A DNA stretch of 64,000 bases. Origin: Streptomyces lanatus. GTDB lineage: Bacteria; Actinomycetota; Actinomycetes; Streptomycetales; Streptomycetaceae. The notes under the pieces were generated by a model. That model was not told the origin of the DNA and did no database searches. It saw only the letters and a list, made by a program, of their open reading frames with translations. The stretch lies in the NCBI RefSeq assembly GCF_014655715.1, contig NZ_BNBM01000002.1, positions 1-64,000 of the forward strand, written 5' to 3'. A program made the position numbers and the translations under genes. Numbering within the stretch: position 1 is the first letter of the stretch; the number at the start of each line of letters is the position of its first letter. Shown here piece by piece: positions 17,745-28,685 of the stretch.

Positions 17745-18650
17745 GTGACCCCGCATCGCGCCGCATCCCCGAGGCTCCTGGCGGCGGCCCTCATGGCGCT
17801 GCTCCTCACGACGGGATGCTCGACCGGTGAATCGACCGACGCCGGCCCCACCGCACCAAAACAAACCGCACCGAAACCGACCGCCGAGGTACTGGGCCTC
17901 GTCCTGCCCTTCGACGCGTACGAGATCTCCCACCAGGAGTCCTTCACCGTGGCGAAAGCACGCGACCTGCTGATGCGGAACTGTATGCGCCGACGCGGCC
18001 ACGAATGGAAAACCCTCGACTATCCCGCACATGTCGACGATCTGCGGAACCGCCGCCGATACGGGGTCATAGAAATCGAAGTGGCCCGGAATTTCGGCTA
18101 TCACGCGACCCCGGAAATCCTGTCCGCCGCGGACGATGTCACGGACCGCCGCAAAGAGCGCGACGAACACCTCGGATCCGACGCCGTTCGCGCCGCCTAC
18201 GACGAGAAGAACGGATGCGGATACCAGGCGAACGACTTCCTGGAACGTGACGGCGGGAGCGCCGATTACGACCGCTTCAACGAGTTGAGCTCGAAGCTGC
18301 TGACCGAGGCCAAGAAGCAGCCGGAGGTGGTCGGGACACTGCGCGACTGGCAGTCCTGCATGCGGAAGAAGGGGTTCACCTACCGCACGCCCGACGACGC
18401 CATCGCCGATCGCCGTTGGTGGACCGAGAAGTCGGACACCGGGAAGTCGGACACCGGGAAGTCAGAGATCGCCACGGCCGTCGCGGATGTCCAGTGCAAG
18501 GAGCAAACCAGCCTGGTCAAGACGCTGTACACCGCCGAGTCCCGCCTTCAGCGGCAGGCCGTGGCCCGGGAGCGCTCCTACTTCGACGGGCTCGCCGCCG
18601 CGAAGGCCAGGAACCTCAGGAACGCGCGCGACGTCATTGACGGCCGCTGA
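17745..18650 (+). CDS. Secreted lipoprotein of unknown function
   Basis: About 301 residues from GTG 17745 behind GAAAGG. The lipobox LLTTGC at about residues 19-24 gives a lipid-anchored Cys. After a Thr/Pro/Lys linker comes an acidic/basic helical domain with recurring cysteines (NCMRRRG, NGCGYQ, QSCMRKKG, VQCKEQ). That spacing is shared by many uncharacterised actinobacterial lipoproteins. Two 10-residue-class repeats SDTGK/SDTGK occur near residues 229-238. No enzymatic motif is recognised. It ends 17 bp inside the convergent next gene. Confidence 0.78.
   Translation: MTPHRAASPRLLAAALMALLLTTGCSTGESTDAGPTAPKQTAPKPTAEVLGLVLPFDAYEISHQESFTVAKARDLLMRNCMRRRGHEWKTLDYPAHVDDLRNRRRYGVIEIEVARNFGYHATPEILSAADDVTDRRKERDEHLGSDAVRAAYDEKNGCGYQANDFLERDGGSADYDRFNELSSKLLTEAKKQPEVVGTLRDWQSCMRKKGFTYRTPDDAIADRRWWTEKSDTGKSDTGKSEIATAVADVQCKEQTSLVKTLYTAESRLQRQAVARERSYFDGLAAAKARNLRNARDVIDGR
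18429..18458 (+). repeat. Tandem 15-bp repeat in lipoprotein gene
   Basis: AAGTCGGACACCGGG is present twice in direct, in-frame succession, encoding KSDTG twice; a third degenerate copy follows. Confidence 0.85.
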
Positions 18651-20691
18651 CGGCGGCGACGTCCGTCGAGGCCGCGTCCCGGCCGGATTGCGCCGTCCCC
18701 GCGCCCGTGCGGGCCCGCGGCCCCTGGAACAGATACGTCACCGCGAAGCCGGCGCCCACCACGACTGCACCGCCGACCGCGTCCAGCACCCAGTGGTTGC
18801 CGGTGACGACGATCGCGGTGAGCGTGAACAGGGGATGCAGCAGCCCGAGCCCCTTCATCCACCACCTGGGCGCGAGGATCAGGATGACCAGACCGCACCA
18901 CAGGGACCAGCCGAAGTGCAGGGACGGCATCGCCGCGTACTGGTTGGTGAGCGCGGTGAGAGTGCCGTAGTCCGGCTGGGTGAAGTCCTGCGGGCCGTTG
19001 ACCGTGTCGATGATGCCGAGGCCGGGCATCAGACGGGGCGGCGCGAGCGGATAGAGCCAGAAGCCGACCAGCGCGAAGATCGTGGCGAGGCCGATCGCGG
19101 TGCGGGCCCAGCGGTAGTCGACGGGCCGGCGCCAGTACAGGACGGCGAGTACGGCGAGCGGGACGCCGAAGTGGAACGACTCGTAGTAGAAGTCGAAGAA
19201 GTGCCGGAGCCAGTCGACCCCCACCACGGCATGGTTGGCCCAGTGCTCGATGTCGATGTGCAGGGCCCGCTCGACGGAATGGATGTCCCAGGCGTTGTCC
19301 TCGGCGGCGCCCCGCCCGGCCGCGCTCGACTCACCGGCCGCGGCCAGCCGGATCTGGGCGTACAGGTAGTAGGTGACCCGGATCAGCAGCAGCTCGAAGA
19401 ACAGGTTCGGGCGGCTGATCACCCGGCGCAGGAACGGCACCAGCGGGATGTGCCTGAAGCGGGCCGGTACCCGGTCCGCGTACCGGGTCGGGACCGGTGT
19501 CTGCCAGTAGGGCGAGGCTCGCGACAGGAACGGCACCACGGCGGCCGTGGCGATCGCGGCCAGCAGGACGAGGTCGGCGCGCAGGGGGTGCAGGAACACC
19601 TTGTCCGGCACCATCATCTTCGCGGGCAGCGTCATGACCAGGACGATCGCGACCGGCCACACATACCGGTCGGAGGCTCGCCGCCCCACCTGCCCGACCA
19701 CCGCGAGCAGCACCCACAGCAGCTGGTGCTGCCAGGCGGTCGGCGAGACGACTATCGCGGCACAGCCGGTGATCGCCACGGCCAGCAGCAGCTGACCGTC
19801 ACGGGCGTACCGCACGGCACGGCGCACCGCGAGCACGGCGACGGCGGCACCGAGCGCGAGGAAGAGGGCGATCTCCAGCGGTCCGGTCAGCCCGAGCCTG
19901 AGCAGGGCGCCGTGCAGGGACTGGTTGGCGAGGTCGTCGGCCCGTCCGCCGAGTCCGACGCCGGCCAGGTGGTGCACCCAGTAGGTGTACGAGTCACGCG
20001 GCATCGCCACCCAGGCGGCCACCGTGCACGCGGCGAACGTGGCACCCGTGGCGAGGGTGGCCCGGCGGCGCCCGGTGAACCACAACAACGGCGTGAACAG
20101 CAGCAGCGTCGGCTGGAGCGCGGCCGCGAGCCCGATGAACACCCCGCTGACCCGCTCCCCGCGCACCGCGAAGCAGCCGAGCAGGACCAGCAGCACCGGC
20201 ATGATGCTGGTCTGGCCGAGGTAGAGGGTGTTGCGCACCGGCAGCGACAGCATGAGCAGGCTGATCGCGACGGGCGCGGCGAGCAGCGAGGTCCGTCTGC
20301 TCACCGGCTGCGGCAGGGCACGGGCTGCGACCAGGCCCAGGGTGACGACGAGCAGGAGGGTGCCGAAGGTCCAGCCCCAGCCGAGGGCCTGCTCGGCGGC
20401 GCGGGTCAGCGGTTTGAGGACGAGCCCGCCGAACGGGGTGCCGGTGAACTGCGTCGAGTCGTACAGCGAACCCTTCACATGCAGGACGCCGTCAGGACCG
20501 ACCCAGGTCTCCAGATCCGTCAGCCGCTCCCCGCGCGGCGTACCGAGGACGACGGCCACCTCACGTACGGCGAGGATCGCGACGACCAGCCACAGGCCGA
20601 GCCGCGCCACCCGCACCCGTGCCTGGACCGCGCCGACGGCCGTCGCTCCGAGCGCGTGCGCCGATCGCCCACCGTGTCCCGCGTTCACCAC
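18634..20691 (-). CDS. GT87 mannosyltransferase-PAP2 phosphatase fusion
   Basis: About 685 residues from a GTG at 20691 with GGGAGG upstream. The N-terminal half is a polytopic GT-C glycosyltransferase of the DUF2029/GT87 type: the long first loop has GSLYDSTQFTGTPF, later TLYLGQTSIMPVLLVL and PTAWQHQLLW. The C-terminal half is a PAP2/AUR1-like domain with PLAPPRLMPG, AAMPSLHFGWSLW and GNHWVLDAVGG, the three phosphatase/phosphotransferase blocks. This suggests a two-step membrane lipid or polyprenyl-glycan enzyme. Its acceptor is unknown. Convergent 17-bp overlap with the lipoprotein gene. Confidence 0.85.
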   Translation of the reverse strand: MVNAGHGGRSAHALGATAVGAVQARVRVARLGLWLVVAILAVREVAVVLGTPRGERLTDLETWVGPDGVLHVKGSLYDSTQFTGTPFGGLVLKPLTRAAEQALGWGWTFGTLLLVVTLGLVAARALPQPVSRRTSLLAAPVAISLLMLSLPVRNTLYLGQTSIMPVLLVLLGCFAVRGERVSGVFIGLAAALQPTLLLFTPLLWFTGRRRATLATGATFAACTVAAWVAMPRDSYTYWVHHLAGVGLGGRADDLANQSLHGALLRLGLTGPLEIALFLALGAAVAVLAVRRAVRYARDGQLLLAVAITGCAAIVVSPTAWQHQLLWVLLAVVGQVGRRASDRYVWPVAIVLVMTLPAKMMVPDKVFLHPLRADLVLLAAIATAAVVPFLSRASPYWQTPVPTRYADRVPARFRHIPLVPFLRRVISRPNLFFELLLIRVTYYLYAQIRLAAAGESSAAGRGAAEDNAWDIHSVERALHIDIEHWANHAVVGVDWLRHFFDFYYESFHFGVPLAVLAVLYWRRPVDYRWARTAIGLATIFALVGFWLYPLAPPRLMPGLGIIDTVNGPQDFTQPDYGTLTALTNQYAAMPSLHFGWSLWCGLVILILAPRWWMKGLGLLHPLFTLTAIVVTGNHWVLDAVGGAVVVGAGFAVTYLFQGPRARTGAGTAQSGRDAASTDVAAVSGRQ

Positions 20692-20970
20692 ACCAGTCGG
20701 CCTCCCGCCCCGGTCGTCCCGCGCGTCCCGTGGTCCTACGTCCTCACGAGCCCGGCGGGCCCGCACCGCCCCTCCCGGAAGGACGCAGGAAACCCCCGCT
20801 CCACCTGACGTCCGCACTCCTTTTGCCCCCGTTGACGATAGTCGCGGGTCGGCCCGGCCGCCTCCGCTGGACGCGGGATGGATCACATCGCGCGGCCCGG
20901 CCCACGGAACCGGACCATCCGCCGTACCGTCAGATGCCCTGGCGTCGGCATGGTCAAGAGGGCTCGCGGG

Positions 20971-22095
20971 ATGGCGGATCTACAGCGCGGGGGCACTCGG
21001 AGACGGGCACTCACCGTGATCGCGGCGCTGCTCGCGCTCCAGCTGGGCCAGCTCGTGGCGCCCGCGTGGGCGTGCGGCTGCGGCGCCATGGTGCCCGGCG
21101 ACGACCGGCGGGTGTCCGTGGGTCGCGAGGAGTCCGTCGTGCGCTGGGACGGCGAGCGGGAACAGATAGTGATGCGCCTGACGGTCGGGGGCGACGCCGA
21201 ACGCGCCGCATGGATCATGCCGGTGCCGGGACGCGCGACGGTACGCCTCGCCGACCCCGCCCTCTTCGACGAACTGCACGCCGCCACCGCCCCCGTGCAC
21301 CGCACCCGCCACCACTTCTGGCCTCAGGACGGCGACTGGCCCCTGGTCACCGGCGACGACATGGCGGGCGCCCCGCCCGCACCCCGCGCCGGCCCACCCG
21401 TGACCGTCGTCGGCCGTCAGCGCCTGGGCCCCTTCGACGTGGCCCGCCTGACGGCCACCGACCCACGAGCCCTGGACACCTGGCTGGACGACAACGACTT
21501 CCCCCTGCCACCACGCCTGACGGGCGCGTTGAAGCCGTACGTCAAAAAGGGCTGGGAGTACGTGGCGGTGAAACTGACCCCCGACACCGCCAACCCCACA
21601 GCCACCCCCGCCACCCCCCTCACCGGCACCCTGGACCCCCTCCACCTCACCTTCCGAACCGACGAGCCGGTGTACCCGATGCGTCTGTCCCGCCTGGCCG
21701 ACTCCCCGCAGTCCCTGGGCCTGTACGTCCTCGCCGCACACCGCATGGAACCGGCCTCTCCCATAGGCGGCGAACGCCCCCGGGTCACCTACGCCGGCCG
21801 GGTGCGGACGAGCACCGGCCCGCTCGCGGAACTGTCGGCGGGCACACCGTTCCTGACGGCGATCGGCCAGGAGTTCCCGTATCCCGGGCGCATCTCCGGC
21901 GACCATGTGCTGCGCCGAGCGGAGTCCGACGACACCTTCCGCCAGGTGATCCACGAGGACCGGCTGAGCACGGTGGCCGGCATCCCGGCCTGGCTGCTGA
22001 CGGTGACCGCCGCACTCGCCGCGGCGGTGGCGGCACCGGTCGTACTGGCGGTGCGCCGCGGTCGGCGCACAGTGGCCGAATCCCCGGGCATGTAA
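20971..22095 (+). CDS. DUF2330 secreted membrane-anchored protein
   Basis: About 374 residues; ATG 20971 is preferred for the GAGGG upstream, ATG 20950 is possible. The signal peptide LTVIAALLALQLGQL is followed by ACGCGAMV, the conserved Cys-rich opening of DUF2330. WIMPVPGRATVRLADPALFD and KKGWEYVAVKL also match the family. A C-terminal membrane helix (LLTVTAALAAAVAAPVVLAV) ends with a basic tail. Function unknown. Divergent from the GT87-PAP2 gene across about 279 bp. Confidence 0.82.
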   Translation: MADLQRGGTRRRALTVIAALLALQLGQLVAPAWACGCGAMVPGDDRRVSVGREESVVRWDGEREQIVMRLTVGGDAERAAWIMPVPGRATVRLADPALFDELHAATAPVHRTRHHFWPQDGDWPLVTGDDMAGAPPAPRAGPPVTVVGRQRLGPFDVARLTATDPRALDTWLDDNDFPLPPRLTGALKPYVKKGWEYVAVKLTPDTANPTATPATPLTGTLDPLHLTFRTDEPVYPMRLSRLADSPQSLGLYVLAAHRMEPASPIGGERPRVTYAGRVRTSTGPLAELSAGTPFLTAIGQEFPYPGRISGDHVLRRAESDDTFRQVIHEDRLSTVAGIPAWLLTVTAALAAAVAAPVVLAVRRGRRTVAESPGM

Positions 22096-22134
22096 TTCCC
22101 GGCGGGGAACACGGCACGCGACTATATTCGGTTC

Positions 22135-22149
22135 GTTAGCACCTCTAAC
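22135..22149. promoter_or_regulatory. Palindromic operator candidate before O-methyltransferase gene
   Basis: GTTAG-N5-CTAAC lies just downstream of a TATATT hexamer (22123-22128) and 40 bases before the ATG. It resembles MarR/SlyA boxes (TTAGCAAGCTAA type). No cognate regulator is adjacent. Confidence 0.4.
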
Positions 22150-22188
22150 TAAACCCTATTTCTCACCGACCCGACGGAAGGCAAGGCG

Positions 22189-22860
22189 ATGAGCGAGTCG
22201 CAGGTCTGGGACGACGTCGACGAGTACTTCTCCGCCCATCTCGCCCCCGAGGACGACACCCTCCGGGCGGCCCTGCGCGACAGCGACGCGGCGGACCTCC
22301 CGCAGATCAACGTCACGGCGAGCCAGGGCAAGCTGCTGCAACTCCTCGCCCAGCTCCAGGGCGCCCGCAACATCCTGGAGATCGGCACCCTGGGCGGCTA
22401 CAGCACCATCTGGATGGCCCGCGCGCTGCCCGCCGACGGCCGCCTGATCTCCCTGGAGTACAGCGCGAAATACGCCGAGGTGGCCACGCGCAACATCGCG
22501 CGCGCCGGCCTGGACGCGATCGTCGAGGTACGGGTGGGCCCGGCCCTGGAGTCGCTGCCCAAGCTGGCCGACGAGAATCCGGCCCCCTTCGACCTGGTCT
22601 TCATCGACGCCGACAAGGCCAACAACCCGCACTACATCGAGTGGGCGCTACGACTGACCAGCACGGGCAGCCTGATCATCCTGGACAACGTGGTGCGCGA
22701 CGGCAGGGTCGTCGACGCCGAGAGCGACGCCCCGGACGTACGGGGCACTCGTGCCGCGATCGAACTGATCGGCAGCCACCCGAGGCTGAGCGGCACCGCG
22801 GTCCAGACGGTCGGCGGCAAGGGCTACGACGGCTTCGCGCTGGCGCGTGTGCTGGCGTAG
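22189..22860 (+). CDS. SAM-dependent O-methyltransferase (COMT/CCoAOMT type)
   Basis: 223 residues with GGAAGG before the ATG. Motif I is ILEIGTLGGYSTIWMARAL (about 62-80). The metal/SAM region FDLVFIDADKANNPHYIEWA and LIILDNVVRDGRV match class-I, divalent-cation-dependent catechol/caffeoyl-type enzymes (family 3 methyltransferases). The short size and the missing plant-type N-terminal extension are typical of bacterial homologues. The substrate is not predictable, but a small catechol-like molecule is likely. Confidence 0.9.
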   Translation: MSESQVWDDVDEYFSAHLAPEDDTLRAALRDSDAADLPQINVTASQGKLLQLLAQLQGARNILEIGTLGGYSTIWMARALPADGRLISLEYSAKYAEVATRNIARAGLDAIVEVRVGPALESLPKLADENPAPFDLVFIDADKANNPHYIEWALRLTSTGSLIILDNVVRDGRVVDAESDAPDVRGTRAAIELIGSHPRLSGTAVQTVGGKGYDGFALARVLA

Positions 22861-22871
22861 CCCTCCACGTC

Positions 22872-23264
22872 TCAACTCTCGTGATAGAAGCCGACGTTGA
22901 CGCTGCGCGGCGCCGTACGGTCATGGACGACGATCTCGCCGCTGCCGCCCCTCGGCAGCGGCACGGTCCCGCCGTAGCCGATCGGCTGGGCATAGTCCCC
23001 CACGGTCAACCGCACCTCGGAGGACGGGTCGTCCTGCGAGCCGCGCAGCCAGGTCACCTGCCAGCTGCCGTCGGGCCCGCACAGGAACTCCAGGTGGACC
23101 CTGGACACGAACAGCCAGTCGTCCGGCGTCGCCAGCCGGCACACCGTCTTGTCGCGGCCCACCCGCAGCACGGCACCCGCCTCGCTGGGTGCGTCGGCCA
23201 TGAGCATGCCGGCCGTGGCACCCTCGTCCGCCGCGGACACGGCGGCCATGGTGAGTTCGAGCAC
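22872..23264 (-). CDS. Small FHA-domain protein
   Basis: 130 residues from a GTG at 23264 behind GGGAGGGG. The forkhead-associated signature is clear: VLRVGRDKTVCRL (phosphothreonine-loop Arg), then FVSRVHLEFLCGPDGSW (conserved Ser-Arg-x-His) and a glycine-rich C-terminal strand. It should bind phosphothreonine peptides made by a Ser/Thr kinase. It is a stand-alone domain with no kinase adjacent, convergent with the methyltransferase gene by 11 bp spacing. Confidence 0.8.
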   Translation of the reverse strand: MLELTMAAVSAADEGATAGMLMADAPSEAGAVLRVGRDKTVCRLATPDDWLFVSRVHLEFLCGPDGSWQVTWLRGSQDDPSSEVRLTVGDYAQPIGYGGTVPLPRGGSGEIVVHDRTAPRSVNVGFYHES

Positions 23265-23363
23265 GTGCGCCCCTCCCGAAAACGTCCTTGTACAGCAGCC
23301 GTTTTGGCCACCGACGCCGCATGATAAATCGCCCGGCACCGCCGCGTCCGGCACAATGAACTC

Positions 23364-23774
23364 ATGACCGAGCGAAAGCCCCCCGGCGTCCCGTTCGAGT
23401 CCTGGGTCGACAAGCAGATCCATGACGCCCAGGCGCGCGGCGACTTCGACACATTGCCCGGCACCGGCGAACCACTGCCGAACGACCTGGAAGCGCCGTA
23501 CGACGAACTGTGGTGGGTCAAACGCAAGATGGCCCGCGAGGGCCTGTCGTCCCTGCCCCCGGCCCTGGCCCTGCGCAAGGAGGCGGAGGACGCGCTGACG
23601 GCGGCCCACGCGGCACCCTCCGAGCGTGCGGTCCGAAAGATCATCACGGACGTCAACGCCAAGATCCGCGACATGCTCCTCAAACCCCCACCGGGCCCTC
23701 CGCTCGGCCGCAAGCCGTACGACGTGGAAGAGGTCGTACGGCAGTGGCGCGAGCGGCACCGGACGGACGCATAA
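23364..23774 (+). CDS. DUF1992 (DnaJC28-like) protein
   Basis: 136 residues. FESWVDKQIHDAQARGDFDTLPGTGEPLP is the hallmark opening of DUF1992, followed by LWWVKRKMAREGLS and an alpha-helical, charged C-terminus with NAKIRDMLLKPPPGPPLG. The domain is shared with eukaryotic DNAJC28 but lacks any J domain here. Function unknown; probably cytosolic. Confidence 0.88.
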   Translation: MTERKPPGVPFESWVDKQIHDAQARGDFDTLPGTGEPLPNDLEAPYDELWWVKRKMAREGLSSLPPALALRKEAEDALTAAHAAPSERAVRKIITDVNAKIRDMLLKPPPGPPLGRKPYDVEEVVRQWRERHRTDA

Positions 23775-23870
23775 AAAAACCTCTCCCCGACGTGTCGATT
23801 CGCCGGCACCCCGATCGACGACATGGTGAAGGACATCGATCCGCACACCCGCCACGAGGAGAGAATCGCC

Positions 23871-24512
23871 ATGTCACTAGCCCGGGTCCACAACTTCTCC
23901 ATCTCGCTCGACGGCTTCGGCACCGGTGAGGGCCAGAGCCGGGAGACACCGTTCGGCCACGCCGGTGAACGGCTGCACCCGTGGATGTTCGCCACCCGCT
24001 GGTGGCACGAGAACACCGGCCAGCCCGGCGGATCGAGCGGCCTGGACGACGCCTTCGCCCGCCGCTTCCTCCCCAACATCGGCGCCGAGATCATGGGCGC
24101 CGGCAAGTTCGGCTACCCCGGCTGGCACGAGAACCCGGACTGGAAGGGCTGGTGGGGCCCCAACCCGCCCTTCCACACCCCGACCTTCGTCCTCACCCAT
24201 CACCCGCGCCCGTCCATCGAGATGGAGGGCGGCACAACCTTCCACTTCCTCGACGCCACCCCCGCCGAGGCCCTCGCGACGGCCCGCAAGGCCGCGGGCG
24301 ACCTCGACGTACGCATCGGCGGCGGAGTCTCCGTACTCCGCGACTTCCTCACCGCCCGCCTCATCGACCACATGCACATCACGGTCACCCCCATCCTCCT
24401 GGGCCGAGGCGAACGCCTCTGGGACGGCCTGGAGGACCTGGACCAGGACTACGAGATCGAGACGGTGTCCTCACCCAGCGGAGTAACGCACCTGACGTTC
24501 ACCCGTCGTTGA
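23871..24512 (+). CDS. Dihydrofolate reductase-family/RibD C-terminal reductase
   Basis: 213 residues; ATG 23871 follows GAGGAGAG. NFSISLDGFGTGEGQSRETP is the RibD-C/DHFR-like N-terminus. PTFVLTHHPRPSIEMEGGTTF and LDVRIGGGVSVLRDFLTARLIDH carry the NADPH-binding glycine cluster (IGGG). The C-terminus DHMHITVTPILLGRGERLW is highly typical. Such stand-alone proteins reduce unknown pteridine- or pyrimidine-like compounds with NADPH; a role in riboflavin synthesis itself is unlikely without a deaminase domain. Confidence 0.87.
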   Translation: MSLARVHNFSISLDGFGTGEGQSRETPFGHAGERLHPWMFATRWWHENTGQPGGSSGLDDAFARRFLPNIGAEIMGAGKFGYPGWHENPDWKGWWGPNPPFHTPTFVLTHHPRPSIEMEGGTTFHFLDATPAEALATARKAAGDLDVRIGGGVSVLRDFLTARLIDHMHITVTPILLGRGERLWDGLEDLDQDYEIETVSSPSGVTHLTFTRR

Positions 24513-24528
24513 TCGCCTGCGGGAGCGT

Positions 24529-24559
24529 GGGGGCTGGTCGCGCAGTTCCCCGCGCCCCC
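24529..24559 (-). repeat. Dispersed palindromic repeat, copy B (intergenic)
   Basis: The minus-strand reading is GGGGGCGCGGGGAACTGCGC then GACCAGCCCCC, matching the core of the other four copies. It lies 17 bases after the reductase stop, between convergent genes. Confidence 0.8.
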
Positions 24560-24657
24560 GTGGGAACGCACCGGCACCCGCGTACCCGCCCCACGACGAA
24601 CCACAAGGCGCTACGCGAACCCCCACTCACACAAGCGGGCCGCCGCAGGCACCCGGC

Positions 24658-27763
<3,106 letters not shown>

Positions 27764-27781
27764 CCGGGCGCGCGGCTCGCG

Positions 27782-28522
27782 TCACGCCCCGGCGGCTTCG
27801 TCCTCCGCGAGGAGTGCGTGCACATGTCGCAGGACGTCGAGTTGGGCCTCGTTGTAGAACTCGACCAGTGCCTGCGCGACGACCGATCGGGTGACCGCTC
27901 CTCCCCGGCGGGACGAGGCCGCCAGGTCGCCCAGGAACGGGTGGCCCTCCTGCTGTCTGCGGACTTCGGGCAGAAGGCGTCGCGCGAGCTGCCGCCGCAC
28001 CTGCTCGGGCGCGTCCGCGGGGAGGGCCTCGAACTGCGCGGCGACATCACTGCGCGGCTCCGACAACTGCTCCTGGATCGCGGACATCGCCGAGGGAGTG
28101 AGGATGCTGGAGTACGCCAGCAGGAGGGCTCGCTGCGCCTCCGGCAGGTCGTCCAGGCCGTCGGCGAGTGTCTCGAATTCCGCCGGGAGATCGATCGAGG
28201 CCCGGTTCTCCAGGATCGCCGCCAGTTCCCGTCGCATCCGCTGCTGGCGTTCGATGCTCGCCGCGAGTTCCGCGTCCAGGACGCGCAGGACGCGCTCCGC
28301 GCTGTCGTCGGCCGCCTCGACGGAGGGGATCGCTGACAGCGGCAGGCCGAGGTCGACCAGTCTGCGGATGCGCAGCAGGCGGACCAGGTGCTGGACGCCG
28401 TACCGCTTGTAGCCGTTGGCCGCTCGCTCCGGCTCGTCCAGCAAGCCGATCTGGTGATAGTGGCGGACGGTCTTCAGTGTCGTACCGGCGAGTTCGGCCA
28501 GCTGACTCGTGCTCCACGTCAT
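27782..28522 (-). CDS. MerR-family regulator
   Basis: 246 residues; ATG 28522. The N-terminal MerR HTH is textbook: MTWSTSQLAELAGTTLKTVR, HYHQIGLLDEPERAANGYKR, YGVQHLVRLLRIRRLVDLGL. It is followed by a ~180-residue helical effector domain without the Cys cluster of metal-type MerR proteins, so a drug or small-molecule ligand is more likely. Its own promoter (28557-28587) and a second one facing the hydrolase gene both have the 19-bp spacer that MerR proteins remodel, so autoregulation and control of the neighbour are probable. Confidence 0.9.
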   Translation of the reverse strand: MTWSTSQLAELAGTTLKTVRHYHQIGLLDEPERAANGYKRYGVQHLVRLLRIRRLVDLGLPLSAIPSVEAADDSAERVLRVLDAELAASIERQQRMRRELAAILENRASIDLPAEFETLADGLDDLPEAQRALLLAYSSILTPSAMSAIQEQLSEPRSDVAAQFEALPADAPEQVRRQLARRLLPEVRRQQEGHPFLGDLAASSRRGGAVTRSVVAQALVEFYNEAQLDVLRHVHALLAEDEAAGA

Positions 28523-28556
28523 CGGCGGGCCCCTTCCCGTCTCCCGGAGGCGATCC

Positions 28557-28587
28557 ATTGAAAACCGTGCCCCAGGGGCACGGTCAA
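28557..28587 (-). promoter_or_regulatory. MerR-type promoter/operator of the merR-like gene
   Basis: On the minus strand TTGACC (28587-28582) and TTCAAT (28562-28557) are separated by 19 bp. That spacer is nearly filled by a perfect dyad ACCGTGCCCC-A-GGGGCACGGT spanning 28564-28584. This is the canonical distorted-spacer arrangement used by MerR activators. Confidence 0.8.
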
Positions 28588-28613
28588 GCCTGGTCGGCCG
28601 ACGGCCACGGGGT

Positions 28614-28644
28614 TTGACCCGGCCCTTGGGGCACGGTGTGCGAT
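28614..28644 (+). promoter_or_regulatory. Second MerR-type promoter, driving the hydrolase gene
   Basis: TTGACC (28614-28619), a 19-bp spacer and TGCGAT (28639-28644). The spacer holds an imperfect version of the same dyad (GGCCCTTGGGGCACGG). It reads toward the ATG at 28686. Confidence 0.6.
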
Positions 28645-28685
28645 GGGCGCCGACCACAGCCGCGAGACACGTTCGGAGACCAGAC

